Shown: piece after piece, positions 1-12,155 of the stretch
How positions within the stretch are numbered: the first letter of the stretch is position 1
Layout: each line of letters opens with the position of its first letter
NCBI RefSeq assembly: GCF_001659605.2
Contig: NC_035171.2
Span: 10,074,256 to 10,138,255 of the forward strand
Length of the DNA stretch: 64,000 bases
Direction: 5' to 3'
Source: Manihot esculenta
Taxonomy: Eukaryota; Streptophyta; Magnoliopsida; Malpighiales; Euphorbiaceae
Translations under genes and position numbers: made by a program
The notes under the pieces: model-generated
The model's input: only the letters and a program-made list of their open reading frames with translations
The model's database searches: none
What the model was told of the DNA's origin: nothing

Positions 1-23
1 GGGTCTACCAAGTACTGGAATAA

Positions 24-423
24 AAGATTGAAGAATGTGAACTGCAATGTGGCAAAAGGGCTGGGATAAGAATTTCTGAGTCAGCCGAAAACCCTAATAA
101 GCCATATTATTTTTACAGAGATAATGTGTGTGGAAGTTTTCGTGGGTGGTGTGAACCTGTGAATCAAAGTTCAACTCCATCAAGTGGCAGCATTAACGTG
201 GATGAGGGATAGAAAATCGAAAAAAAGAAGACCTATAGAAGAAATGCTAGAGAAGGTAATAGAAGATATTGCAAAGATGAAGAATGATCTGAAGAAGATG
301 AAGGAAGAACAAAGAGCTACTAGAGATGAGATTGCAAATATTGAGGGAATTATGTGCCAATTGAGAATAATTTATATTGTTTTGATTTTTATTGTAGTTG
401 GAGTAACAATGAAAGTGATTTGA
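24..423 (+). pseudogene. GRF-type zinc-finger small membrane protein, frameshifted
   Basis: Two overlapping frames together look like one plant GRF zinc-finger protein. Frame one (24-212, in-frame stop just upstream at 21-23, no ATG seen) gives a Cys-x3-Cys-Gly start, an Asn-Pro plus Tyr-Tyr core, and Cys-Gly-Ser-Phe followed by Trp-Cys-Glu-Pro; this is the spacing of the GRF finger. It stops at 210-212. Frame two (184-423) has no ATG at its start and encodes a Lys/Glu-rich coiled coil of about 45 residues, then a hydrophobic helix of about 20 residues at the C-terminus (IIYIVLIFIVVGV), the usual tail of these proteins. The frame change falls in the overlap 184-212. The GRF fold is seen in sequence; a nucleic-acid-binding role is family knowledge. 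The gene may extend left of the window. An unseen intron is an alternative to a frameshift. Confidence 0.55.
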
Positions 424-506
424 AATAATATGTATCAGGAATTTAGATAATAGAAACTACCTTTTTTTTGCTGTGAATATATATTTTGAATTTACAGTAG
501 TACGAT

Positions 507-650
507 GGACTAAAATGTTTGAATATTTAATTTTATGAGGACATAAGTGTTTGAAAAACTGAATATATGAGGACTAAAGTGTTTGAAAATTTAAAAATAC
601 GAGAATTATAGTGTTTGAATATTTAAATGTATATGGACTATAGTGTTGTG
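507..650. repeat. 32-bp minisatellite, about 4.5 degenerate copies
   Basis: Units begin near 507, 539, 571, 602 and 635. Each contains a variant of ggactaaagtgtttga followed by an AT-rich spacer. A related single motif recurs at about 1903-1920 in the same orientation. The array follows directly on the zinc-finger gene remnant and may belong to the 3' part of the same mobile element. Confidence 0.6.
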
Positions 651-1494
651 AACTTTTAGTTAATTAAGTGATAATATCCCTCACAGATATATTATTTTGT
701 TACAAAGTAATTTATCCCTATTCACATATAAAAATGTTATAAAAAAGTAGTCAACAAGAAATGTAAAAGCATACACAGGATGTGAAAAAAACTGAATATT
801 CATTCATATAAAAGATTGATCATTTGAATGATAACATGATCAAGTCCATTACATTGCAAATGAAATTTTTTCCATTACATTACAAAATATATGCAAAAAA
901 CCTATCTAATTTCTTCAAAGTTGTCCAAAATAGCTTTACAATATCTACATATCTGAAATGACCAGTATATATCCAAAATAGCTGCACATCAAAAGATCTC
1001 AAAACCTGTAAATGAAATCTGTAAAAAAAATAATCAAAAGCTGCACACTAATTATATCAAAAAAATCACAATTTCATCCAATTTAGACTAAATTAAAACT
1101 CACCAAATCTGTCCAGAAAAACATGTTGCACATCTAATATATCTAACGAAAAACTCACAACCTGCACACATGTTCACAAATTGTTCATTCTCTCCTCACG
1201 CCCTTCATATTTGATTAACAACTTGTATATCTCAGATTTATCCATTGCTATCTACAAAAATAAAAAGAAAATTACAAAATTAATTCCCAAATCATTAAAC
1301 CCCCTAATCTTAACAGTAAACCCTAGAAAAATCAATAAATAAAAAATTAATTATTGTAACTCAAAAAATCTAAATAATAAAGCAACAATTTTTTCTTCAT
1401 CGTAAAACAAAAAAAAATTTTCGTACCTTCGAAGTGGACCACGCTCCACCTTCGGAATATGGTGGGTTCAGTGCTTTTCGAGAAAATTAAGGAA
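651..1494. other. AT-rich DNA without a supported gene
   Basis: No ORF with recognisable domains on either strand. On the minus strand a 23-codon ORF starts near 1246 just after a pyrimidine-rich tract ending in tag. It could be a small exon, but nothing else supports it. Confidence 0.4.
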
Positions 1495-1790
1495 ATGAGA
1501 GATAATGGGACCACAGAGAGAAAAGTTTTGATAGAGAGAGAGACAGAGAGAGCACAAGAGTGAGAGACAGAGAGAGCACGAGAGAGAGAGAGACAATGGG
1601 ACCACAGAGAGAGAAGTTTCAATAGAGAGAGAGACAAAGAGAGCATGAGAGAGAGGGACAAGGCTTCGACAGAGACAGAGAGAGCGTGAGAGAGAGGGAC
1701 AAGTTTCAATTGAGATAGAGGGGTTTAGTTTCGACAGAGAGAGAGAAATAGAGAGAGCGCGAGAGAAAGGGAGAAGAAAGAGAATAGAGT
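1495..1790. repeat. GA-rich (minus-strand CT-rich) low-complexity tract
   Basis: About 300 bases of nearly pure purine, dominated by gagagaga with interspersed short repeats containing gggaccacagag and gggacaag. Long serine/leucine-rich minus-strand frames across it are artefacts of the repeat. CT-rich tracts like this are common in plant 5' leaders and promoters, but no gene is attached to it here. Confidence 0.8.
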
Positions 1791-2924
1791 TTCGTGATTT
1801 TAAAATAGAGGAACTTTTTGTGAGGGTTAATTTTGTCAATTCACGTGTTCCAAACGGCTATTTTGGACTGAAGGACTACAAATTCGGACGGAAGAGAAAG
1901 TGAAGGACTTAAGTGTTGGGTCGCCAAAATAGAGGGATAGAAGTGTTAATTACATTAAAACTCAGGGATTAAAACGTCATTTTCCCTAAAAAAATGTTAA
2001 AATGTTAGTTTATAAATGAGATTTAAAAACATATGAAATAAAGCGAGTTGGAAAATCAGCAATTAAAAGCACAAGAAAATTAATAAAATAAGGATTTATT
2101 GATTGGCTATAGACCTATATTTACGTTCTATCTGTTCTTTTTTTTTTTTCCAAATAATTATAATAAAGGAAATCGAGAAATAATTTAAAAATAATGAGCA
2201 TATTGGCTTTGGTCTTGTGAGGTATAGTAGTAATTCAGCCGGACTGCCAAAACATAGGTGCAAAGAACAAATGAACACGAAAAGTAAGAATGTATACAGC
2301 GAGCTTAATAAATATTAAATAATTTAAATTAATTATTTTAGATCAAATAAAATATAAATTTAAAAATTATTTAAATCAGTTTAAATCAAACTGTTATAAT
2401 TTTATATTATTAATAAATCATCGAATAAAATGCTATTCATAAATTTGAAGTGAAATTGCTTGAGACATTAATAAATCATAATAATTAAGGATTAGGTCCG
2501 AATTTTTCAATTTATCTGAATTAATAAAAAAAATTACGATCAAGAATATTACAAAATTGAGTGGTGAAATAATATTATTATGATATAATATATACATATG
2601 ACTCTTGTAAATGCTTACTAGATTATTATTTAGGTAAATTTTTTTTTTCAATTTTTTTTATTTACATTTCTATTGGATGAAATTTTATTAAATTAAATTT
2701 AAATTTGAAGTATTTTTATTATTGTATCATTTATTTATTGACTAGATATATATCTTAATACATGTAAGAAATATCATTTATTTGAAAAAATAATTTACAT
2801 TTAAAAAATATTTTCTAACGAAATAATTTATTTTTTATTATTTAATTTTAATTTAGAAATAATTTTTTTAATAAATTTATATATAAATGTCTTCATAAGA
2901 ATTTCAATAATATTTGTCTTGTAG
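1791..2924. other. AT-rich intergenic DNA
   Basis: Strongly AT-rich with homopolymer runs. The stretch 1855-1995 is less AT-rich and carries one motif resembling the 507-650 minisatellite; it may be the edge of a non-autonomous DNA transposon whose other end I could not place. No supported gene. Confidence 0.4.
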
Positions 2925-4255
2925 CCTTAATTCATGGAACCAACGCCCAAGTAGTCTGGCGAGAACCGCCTTATGATCTGATTTGGTAAATATTTCCCTT
3001 GTGGCATTGATTTATGGGACCAACGTTCGAGTGGTTTGGCGAGAACTACCTTGTGACTTGACATGACGAATATTTGCCTTTTGGCCTTGATTCATGGGAC
3101 TAACGCCCGAGTGGTATGACGGGAACCGCCTTGTGACCTAGCCTGGCGAATATTTGCTAGGGGTGAGCAGTATTCGGTTCAAATCTAAAAAACCGACCGA
3201 ACCAAATTAATTTAAAATTTTGATTCGGTTTTTAATTTCAGAAATTTTGGTTATTTCGGTTCGGTTCGATTTTGATCAGAAAAAAATCAAAAAAACTGAA
3301 TTGAACCGATTAGTGATAATAATATATTATTTTCAATAATATAGAGAAATTAAATCATATTAAGATTAAAATATTTTAATTAAATTTTAAAATACTAAAA
3401 ATAAAGTGTAAAAAATAAAAAATTTATTAAAAATCGAAACCGATCAAACCGAACTGAATCGAACCAAATCAGACCGATTTAGTTCGATTCGATTTCTGAT
3501 CAAAATCGATTCGGTTTGGTTTTCATAAATACTAAAATTTCAATTTTCTGTTTATTCAGTTCGGTTCGGTTTTGAACCGAACCGACCGAATGCTTACCCC
3601 TAATATTTGCATTGTGCCCTTGATTCATAGGATTAATGCCCGAGTGGTCTGGCGAAAATCGCCTTGTGACCTGACATGGTGAATATTTGCCTAGTGCCCT
3701 TGATTCATGGGACTAACGCCCGAGTGGTCTGGCAGGAACCGCCTTGTTACTTGGCCTGGTGAATATTTGCCTTGTGGCCTTGATTCATGGAACCAACGCC
3801 CGAGTGGTCTGGTGGGAACCGTCTTGTGACCTGACCTGACGAATATTTGCCTTGTGGCCTTGATTCATAGGACTAACGCCCGAGTAGATTGGTGGGAACT
3901 GCCTTGCCACCTAGCCTAGCAAATAAGTCTTGTGGTCTTGATTCATAGGAGCAACACCTAAGTGGTCTGGTGGGAATCGCCTTGTGACTTAGCCTGGCAA
4001 ATATTTGCCTTGTGCCCTTGATTCGTAGGACCAACGCCCGAGTGGTCTCGCGGGATCCACCTTATGATCTGGCCTAACAAATATTTGTCTTATGGCCTTG
4101 ATTCATGGGACCTATGGCCTTGATTCATGGGACCAGTGCCCGAGTAATCTGGCAGGAACCGCCTTGCGATCTAGCCTGATAAAAATTTGCCTTGTGGGCT
4201 TGATTCATGGGACCAATGCCCGAGTAGTCTGGCAGGAACCACCTTATGACCTAAG
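2925..4255. repeat. 80-bp tandem array
   Basis: A unit of 80 bases recurs with the phrase ttgattcatgggacc at about 2931, 3011, 3091, 3622, 3702, 3782, 3862, 3942, 4021, 4102 and 4201, plus a 20-base duplication near 4122. Other conserved unit parts are aacgcccgagtggtctggcg, gaaccgccttgtgac and gaatatttgcctt. The spacing jumps once, exactly where a MITE is inserted. Short frames across the array are not conserved, so it is not coding. It lies beside Tat-like gag remnants and may be internal tandem-repeat DNA of that element (inference). Confidence 0.85.
3158..3601. mobile_element. MITE (non-autonomous DNA transposon) with 9-bp target duplication
   Basis: The element is 444 bases with terminal inverted repeats: the left end reads aggggtgagcagtattcgg and the reverse complement of the right end reads aggggtaagcattcggtcgg. 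Inner arms hold alternating ggttcggttcgg and its complement, so most of the element could fold on itself. It is flanked by a perfect direct repeat, aatatttgc, at 3149-3157 and 3602-3610. The target is inside an 80-bp repeat unit. No coding capacity. An 8-9 bp duplication fits hAT or Mutator-type transposases; I do not decide between them. Confidence 0.85.
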
Positions 4256-4384
4256 AACATACCATGTAAAAATACTTTGTTGAATTTACTATTAAAAGAA
4301 TATCTTTCATTTACATACAATGGTAAAACTAAATTACTTGTCAAAATATGAATAATACTGAAACAGATACTTCGAGCGGATGAC

Positions 4385-4970
4385 CCTTATAGGCGAATGT
4401 TTTCCTAGATTTATAAAGTTCCCACCTTTCTGGTAATTACGTTGTAATCTTTTCTATACGTCATCAGGTCCTTTTGTTATCATATGTATGACTCCCATGA
4501 GTTCTCTATTAGGAGTCATCTCTTGGGTTATTTTCTCAGGGTCAGACTTTTGCCATTCTTTTCCTTTTCTTGTGAATTTTCGGACAGTGCCATCCCTTAT
4601 GAGCCTCTTGATCTTGTCCTTTAATTATCGACATTCTTCTATTGTATGGCCATGATCTTCGTGGAAGCGACAATATTTAGTCATGTCCCGTTTGTCTGCC
4701 ATCCCGGGATTAAGTTTGGGCAGCCACCTGATTTCATTATCATTCTTTCTTATCCACATCAAGTTACGAGTTCGTGAGTCATTTAGTGGGATGTAATTCT
4801 TATACTTACTTTGTTTATCCTTCTTTGGCGAGATGGGATAGCTCATGTGATCCCCTTCATGGGCTCGACTCTCAGACTTTTGACTCGCCCTATTGTCTTC
4901 TTTGAGTGTCTAGATCTCATCATCTAACCTGATATACTTCTGGGTTTTATCTATCAACTGTTGGTATGTT
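4385..4970 (-). pseudogene. Tat-like Ty3/gypsy gag, C-terminal part with zinc knuckle
   Basis: The minus strand reads through a charged linker into a region with Arg-Trp-Leu-Pro and then the knuckle YCRFHEDHGHTIEEC, followed after a stop (TAA directly after the next Arg codon) by LKDKIKRLIRDGTVRKF. This order (basic linker, Cys-x2-3-His knuckle, Lys/Ile-rich helix) is typical of plant Tat-lineage gag. A second stop lies near 4911. The upstream end is cut exactly at 4970 by the LTR of element E1, and the reading continues at 31194 beyond it. It no longer encodes a full protein. No protease or reverse transcriptase follows; the 80-bp array does. Confidence 0.75.
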
Positions 4971-6782
4971 TGTCACACCCATTCTCTAATCTGTAGAGAC
5001 GGATATAACTCGAAAAACTGATAGAATTTCCCCTAAATATATATATATAAATACGTATAACCTGCTACGATTTTAAAATATTAAACATAGAAGAGAGGAT
5101 TGATGGCTGGTCTAGTCAATTCATAATATATTTCCACCAAACAAAATAGATACAGCACTTGAATATATAATTTATATATTATCTTTCAAAATTACAAAAA
5201 GTTACAAAGAACTTAAGATTGACCCGCCCTCCACTAGACTCTGAGCGGACGAAGTGGAAGGAAGGACAAAACTAGAAGATGAAGACTGCTAGGAGTGGAT
5301 CACCAAAAAGAATCTGTAATATTAAAAGTATAAGGGGTGAGTACAATTTACTCAGTGAGCGGATAAATAAATAACAAAAGGGAAAAGATAAAGTTTAGGT
5401 ACTTAATAGTACCAAATATTTAGCTAAAATAAGTCGGCTAAATAAATACAATTTAATTCAATTAATATAAAATAAGCTAAATATAAATTACTAAGATATC
5501 ACTATTGGATAATGAATCCAAAAAATTATAAATGTGAAAAATAAAATCCGCATACACTCATAACATGCTACATGTGGATAATACTGGCATCTCAGGTGTG
5601 ATAAAATAAAATAATGACAGCCTGAGAGCAATGCTAGCATCTTAAGCTCTATGATGACAGTATTGGACCAATAGCTAATAAAATACTGGTCATACACATG
5701 TGCAGAGCTACCCCCAGAGAGTGACCACCTGACATACGCCCCAAAAGTTTTGTGTATATAAAGCGCTGTCCCAAAAACAGTATAAATATATACTAAGCTG
5801 AAAATAAATCACATATCATCAAGATGTTATCTGTTCAATACATGTACAAAGTATAATCGGCTATTTATTCAGCTGTGTTTTAAATTTAATTTTTATTCAT
5901 TCAAGAAATATGACTTCATTTTATTCATTCCCATTTTAAATTAATAAAATAGCATATACATATATAAACATATTTAAGAAAAGTATCAATGTTATATATT
6001 TATCCACTTACCAGTACTAGGGACAAAATAATCTTAGATCATAGGAGCAGCCCTATTATCTATACCGGAAGCTAGGTCATCCCCTAGAATTAAGAAGAAA
6101 AATAATATATCAAGTGATAAATAAATATTCTAGGATAAAAATATAAAATGTAAAATGCGAATTTTAAATATATTTTTATATTTTTTAAAGAAAAATTCGG
6201 CAATATTTCGGCATAGCTAAACCTCCCAAAATTATACAGACTCAACAAAAATACACAATAAACTATAAATATTATTTGGATCAACCTATGAAAATCATCA
6301 ATCCAAAAATATATATAGAATCTCTTAATTGGGTCTAACTAAAACTTATCCCCTTTTAATTCTCAAATCACAAAAATCACTTTTAATGATAGAGAAAATA
6401 AATTATTTCGTAATAATTCGAATAAAAGGGATAAAACTCACTTATCTAAATATCAGAGTTTCTAAAAAAAATTATTGAATTTCTGGTCAGGATATTGGTT
6501 TAAATAATGATCTAGCTAAGGATTTCGGATGTTTATGGATTGATTGGGTTGAGGAGGATGAAATTTGGATTTAAAAAGGAATTTTTTTTAAATAACAGAG
6601 CAAAAGCTCTGTTTTTCTTCACCTGAAGAAGACGGAGACGTTGAATTGCTTTGGTTTCGGGATATTTTAATTTTTATTTTTATTTTTTTATTTTTTTATC
6701 ATTATTTTTTTTAAATTTTATTTAATAATTTTCTTTTTATATATATGTTTATGGGCTTTTTTTAAATGGGCCAGGTATAATA
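4971..6782 (-). repeat. 3' LTR of E1
   Basis: This copy is 1812 bases against 1868 for its partner, with many substitutions and small indels by eye, for example in the ATATAT tract near 5040. It starts tgtcacaccc at 4971 and ends at ggtataata. The minus-strand frame at 6090-6284 also appears in the other LTR but is AT-rich and not a gene. Confidence 0.9.
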
Positions 6783-6797
6783 ATTCTCTCATCCTAA
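6783..6797 (-). other. Polypurine tract of E1
   Basis: On the minus strand the bases just before the 3' LTR read ttaggatgagagaat, preceded by ttttgaggacgaaattt. This is the place and composition expected for the plus-strand primer of a chromovirus. Confidence 0.65.
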
Positions 6798-6819
6798 AAC
6801 AAATTTCGTCCTCAAAATT

Positions 6820-9800
6820 TTACATACCTGGTGAAGGGAATAAATGTGAGAATTGAATTCGCATATTCTCTTCTTTTTCCCAAGTAGCTTCTTTAGTAGA
6901 GTAGTTACTCCATGGAACTTTAACTAAGGGTATTATCTTGTTCCTCAGAACCTTCTCTTCTTTGGCAATGATCTCTACTGATTCTTCTTCGTATGTTAAA
7001 TCTTTTCTCAACTCGATAGGTTGTTTCTGGAGGATGTGGGAAGGATCACTTCTGTATCTCCTTAACATAGATACATGAAAGATATCATGAATCTGTGATA
7101 GCTCTGGAGGTAGTGCTAAACGATAAGCAACTGGTCGAAGTCTATAAAATCTCATATGATCCTATGAATCGTGGACTCAATTTTCCATGTTTACCAAAAC
7201 GTACAACCCCTTTCCAATGAGAGATCTTTAGAAATACCTTGTCACCAACATTATATTCAATATCCCTTCTCTTCAGATCTGCATAACTCTTATGTCTGTC
7301 TTGTACTGCTTTTAATCTACTTTTGATCATTTGAATTTTATTTATAGTGTGTTGCACTAATTCTGGACCTTCTAATTGTCTTTCTCCTACCTCATTCCAA
7401 CACAATGGTGTTTTGCATCTCTTCCCATATAAAACTTCATAAGGAGTCATGCCGATACTAGTATGATAACTATTATTATAAGAAAACTCCATTAAATGCA
7501 TATACCTATCCCAACTTCCTCTAAACTCCATCACACAAGCCCTCAGCATATCCTCCAAGGTCTGAATAGTTCTTTTTTATTGATCATCTGTCTGAGGATG
7601 AAAGGAAGTGCTAAACTTCAACTTTGTGCCTAAAGCATTTTGCAAGTTAGGCCAAAATCGAGAAGTGAATCTTGGATCTCTATCTGAAACAATAGAAACT
7701 AGAGCACCATGGAGTCTTATAATCTCATTGACATAGATCTCTACTAATTTGTCTAAAGAATAATCCATCCTGACATGTAAAAAGTATGTTGACTTGGTTA
7801 ATCTATCAACTATCACCCATACTGCATTAAGTCCATGCGAAGTGCGAGGCAACCTAGAAATAAAATCCATAGTAATGTGTTCCCACTCCCATTCTGGAAT
7901 AGAGAGCAATTGCAGCTTTCCTGTTGGATGTTAATGTTCTGCTTTAATTTGTTGGCATACTAAGCAAGTGGACACAAAGTCAGCTATTTCTTTCTTCATG
8001 TCTGGCCACCAATAATTTTCCTTAAGATCTCTATACATTTTTGTACTACTTGGATGCATAGAGTAAGCAGAACAATGGGCTTCCTCCATAATCTCTCTCT
8101 TCAAGCTTTTCACTTTGGGTGCACATAATCTATCACCAGACGTTAAAGTCCTATCTTCCCTTAGGGAAAAGTCGGTACGGGTGCCATTTCTTACTTCATT
8201 ATTGATCTTACTCAACTGCTCATCTTGATTTTGGGTATCTCTGACTTTTTCTATCAAAACTGATCGAACTTTGAGAGTTTCCAACAATGCTCCTGCATAA
8301 TCCACTGCTAATTCTACCCTTAAGGATCTGATCTCTAGTAATAAGGGAAGCCAAACTGTTTTGAGATAAGCTAAATTACTAAAGGACTTGCGACTAAGGG
8401 TATCAGCTACCATGTTAGCTTTGCCTGAATGATATTCAATGGTACAGTTGTAGTCCTCAAGTAACTCAATCCACTGTCTTTGCCTTAAATTCAACTCCTT
8501 CTGTGTAAGAAGATACTTCAAACTCTTGTAATCTGTAAAAATCTAGCAAGTCCCGCCATAAAGATAATACCTCCATGTTTTTAATGCAAACACAACTGCA
8601 GCTAATTCTAGATCATGGATGGGATAATTTAATTCATGTGGTCTAAACTGTCTAGCAGCATAAGCTATCACCTTCCCATGTTGCATGAGTACACAGCCTA
8701 AACCCTTGTGAGAAGCATCACTGTACACCACAAATCCACTTGTACCTGAGGATAAGGTAAGGACTGGGGTTGATGTAAGACATGTTTTAAGCTTCTCGAA
8801 ACTCTCTTGACATTCATCTGTCCATTCACACTTTGCATTCTTTCGAAGGAGTTTAGTCAATGGTGCTGCAATGATGGAGAAATCTTGAACAAAACGACGA
8901 TAATACCTTGCTAAGCCTAGAAAACTTCTAACCTCTCTAACATTAGTTGGAGGGTCCCAATTGACTACTGCTTCAATCTTCTTAGGATCAACCAAAACTC
9001 CAATTGCTGAGATAACAAGTCCTAAAAAACCACTCGATCAAGCCAAAACTCGCATTTGCTCGATTTAGCATATAGTTGCTTATTCCTCAAAATTTGCAGT
9101 ACTATCCGTAAATGCATTTTATGCTCTTCCTTGCTACGGGAATATACTAAGATATCATCAATAAATACAATAACAAAGCTATCTAAATAACTCTTGAACA
9201 CCCTATTCATGAGATCCATAAAAGCAGCGGGTGCATTAGTTAACCCAAAAGGCATAACGAGAAACTTAAAATGCCCATAACGAGTTCTAAAGGCTGTCTT
9301 AGGTATTTCGGACTCCTTGATCTTCAATTGATGATACCCAGACCGCAAATCAATCTTAAAGAACACCTTAGCACCTTGGATCTGATCAAAAAGATCATCC
9401 ATGCAGGGTAAAGGATATTTATTTCGCACTGTGACTTGATTCAATTATTTGTAGTCAATACATAGCCTTAAGGAAATATCCTTCTTCTTCACAAATAGCA
9501 CAGGGGCTCCCCAAGGTGAAACAATGGGTCTTATGAAACCTTTATGAAGTAGCTCTTGCAATTGTGCTTTTAACTCCTTCAATTATGCTGGAGCCATTCT
9601 GTATGGTGCCATAAAAATAGGAGCTGTACCTGGATTTAAATCAATAGAGAATTCAATCTCTCTATCTGGAGGCAACTCGGGAAGTTCTTCAGGAAATACA
9701 TCAGGAAACTCGCTTACTATTGGTACATCTTCCAATTTAGGTCCTTTTAAGCTACTGTCCATCACATAGGCTAAGTACGCTTGATAACCCTTCCGAAGCA

Positions 9801-10594
9801 TCTTCCTAGTAGTCATGGCAGAAATCACATAAGAAGGGAGTAAACGCCTCTCCCCAAAAAAAGTGAACTTAGATCCTTCTGGACTATTAAATACTACTGA
9901 TTTCTCAAAAAAATCTATTGTGGCTTGATGACGGGATAACCAATCCATACCTAGGATAACATCCAGATCTTGTAGATATAAAGGAATCAGATCCACTAAC
10001 AGCTCATGGTTGCCCAACTTAACAACACAATTCCTATACACATGTTCACATACAACAGAATCCCGGACTAGAGTACTCATAGCTAATCCACAATCTAAAG
10101 GTTTTAATTCTCTATCAGCGTGCACAGAGAATGATTGAGATATGAAAGAGTGAGTAGAACCAGGATCTATAAGAATGTGTGCATCTTTATAAAAAATAGT
10201 TAACATACCAGTCACCACCTCTAAAGATGCTCGTGCCTCATGCTGTGTCATAGCAAAGACTCTGGCCTGAGTACGAGGTCTACCAGGTTGTATCATTGGT
10301 CTAGATTGAGAAGATGAAGTAGCTCCACTGGCTTTGCTTGCGCTAGACCCAGCTTATGTTGTAGGTACGCCCTGTGATGGTGTCATACCATACTTTAAAT
10401 TCTGAGGCGCCACTAATCCTTGTTGAGAACCACTGTCTCTAGCTATCAGCAATGGACAATCTTTCTTAAAATGTCCCGAAGAACCACATTCAAAGCAATC
10501 CTTATCAAATTTTCTGCACTCCCCAACATGATATTTACCATAAGTGACACATTGAGGAAAATGTCTCTTCTTTTGTTCAAACCCAAAATTATAT
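6820..10594 (-). pseudogene. E1 pol remnant: zinc knuckle, protease, RT, RNase H, integrase, chromodomain-like end
   Basis: Domains read right to left. Zinc knuckle CFECGSSGHFKKDCP (about 10480). Protease ILIDPGSTHSFI and [10 protein letters not shown] (about 10170-9950). Reverse transcriptase starting at APYRMAPA and holding [10 protein letters not shown] (about 9165). RNase [17 protein letters not shown] (about 8690). Integrase zinc site [18 protein letters not shown] (about 8040) and core MDFISRLP with IVSDRDPRF, where the usual DRGP is changed to DRDP. C-terminal KVPWSNYSTKEATWEKEE resembles the chromodomain-like tail of Tekay/Del chromoviruses. In-frame stops occur near 10354, 9583, 8543, 7931 and 7577, and frames change near 9010 and 7150. 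It cannot encode a working polyprotein. Gag lies at 28102-29215 beyond the nested insertion. Confidence 0.9.
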
Positions 10595-12136
10595 TGACTC
10601 ACGGTTGTCGAGGTCGGTCAAAAATAACCTTTTTGGTTATCAACAATTTTACAACTGTAGATAGTGGCAAAAGGATCGTATCCACAGGGAATCGATACTT
10701 ACTTATTTTTCTTGTCAAGACCAAGTAAATAAACTAACAATAAAATAAAAAGGGGGTTTTGAGGTTGTTGAGTTAAGCTAAAATTGAAAGCAAGCAAGTA
10801 AAGCAAATAATAAAGTAAAGAGAAATCAATAATGAGAAAAGCCTAGTTGAAGAATTGGATTCACTTTAGTTGTTGGGATTGATCATTGACACAAAGGTTC
10901 TTTCATTAGATTCAATAAATTAGTTATGGAGGTGGAAGACACTTCTCACCAACCAAATCCCTCCTTAAGCTTAGATTAATTAAGGAACGTCCTCTAATTA
11001 ATCACTAATCAACAAGTTGCAAAGGAACGTCCTTGGGCCATAGGCAACAAACAACTGTCAATTGCATTAAGAAATAGAGAGACCTAATTCTAGCTACCCA
11101 AACGCATGGAGATATTGCTAGATTATGCAATTCCTTGGTTTTTACACCAAGTGTTCTTGTGTGTGAATAATTCCAGCAATTACGGACTAAAAATTATCCA
11201 AACTAACAAATAATTACTTTGCAATCAAGAATCAAGTGGCCAATTTGATCAAAACAACAAAGCAACAATGAATTAAGCACAAAATTGCATAAATACTGAT
11301 TAATAAAAGAATAACATAAAGGTTCAGATCTCCCAATCCATAAACAACCAAAGTTTCACCTTATTCTTCAACTAGAAAAAGGGTTTCAGCCACTCATGGC
11401 TGAAAGTAAAACAAAAATAAAGAAAGAAAGCAAGAAAAGAAAGAAAGAAGGGGCTGGCATAAGGGCGCAGCTACTGGAGTACTTCTACCGCAGGTGTGGT
11501 GATCCAAAGATGATCCAAGGATGATTGATCTGCTGGTTTGCATGCCCTTTTATAGCTGAAGAGGCTGCCTTAGGGTTTCCTTGTTGAGTTGGGACCCCTT
11601 TTCCCAATTGGAGTTGAATTCTTGGAAGATAATTGTATTTTGATGAGATTTGTCTTCCTAAATATGTGGGATTGAGTGCTGAGGTGTCTCTAGGGTTTGC
11701 TGAGCTGTCCACACGTGTTTGGGAGGAAAAACACTTCTTGAGCATTTGAATTTTGATTTTCCCGCAATTTACTGTCTGCTGGTTGCTGGTGCTGTTTGCC
11801 CGGGTTGTTTGGGCAAACAGTTTAGTTTTCCAGTTGTCTGTGCTCTGCTTCTGCCCTGCTGGTCTGTTTGCCCAGTCTGTTTGGGCAAACAGTCTGGTCA
11901 AACAGCAGATTGTTCCTCTTCTATTTCAGCTTCAACTTTGGTTTGGGCAAACAATTTGGGCAAACCATGCTTGTGCAATTTTGCTCTCTTTTGGGCAGAT
12001 TTAAGGCCATTTTTGCCAAATTACCATTTTACTCCATTTTTCTGCAAAATAAGGTTAAAACCACAAAATTAGGTAGAAAATGTGTAAATTAACATAAATA
12101 TTAATATGGAAAATGGGTCTAAATTTGGCTCTATCA
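10595..12136 (-). repeat. 3' LTR of the Athila-like element
   Basis: The copy is 1542 bases and begins tgactcacgg and ends ggctctatca on the plus strand. About fifteen point differences from the other LTR were noticed by eye (roughly 1 percent), plus a rearranged stretch near 11780-11835. That stretch is rich in tgtttgggcaaaca, a self-complementary motif at 11806-11819 with further copies near 11870-11895 and 11940-11965. Confidence 0.92.
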
Positions 12137-12137
12137 A

Positions 12138-12152
12138 ATACCCCCACACCTA
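12138..12152 (-). other. Polypurine tract of the Athila-like element
   Basis: The minus strand reads aggtgtgggggtatt directly before the 3' LTR. A G-rich tract of this kind in this position is the plus-strand primer. Confidence 0.7.
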
Positions 12153-12155
12153 ACC

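Noticed and set aside
1347..1839. Ser/Leu-rich minus-strand frames of 120-123 codons
   Set aside because: They are two frames of the same GA-rich tract; composition alone produces them.
2925..4255. Regular array read as a possible CRISPR
   Set aside because: The whole 80-base unit repeats with no unique spacers, and the host is a plant.
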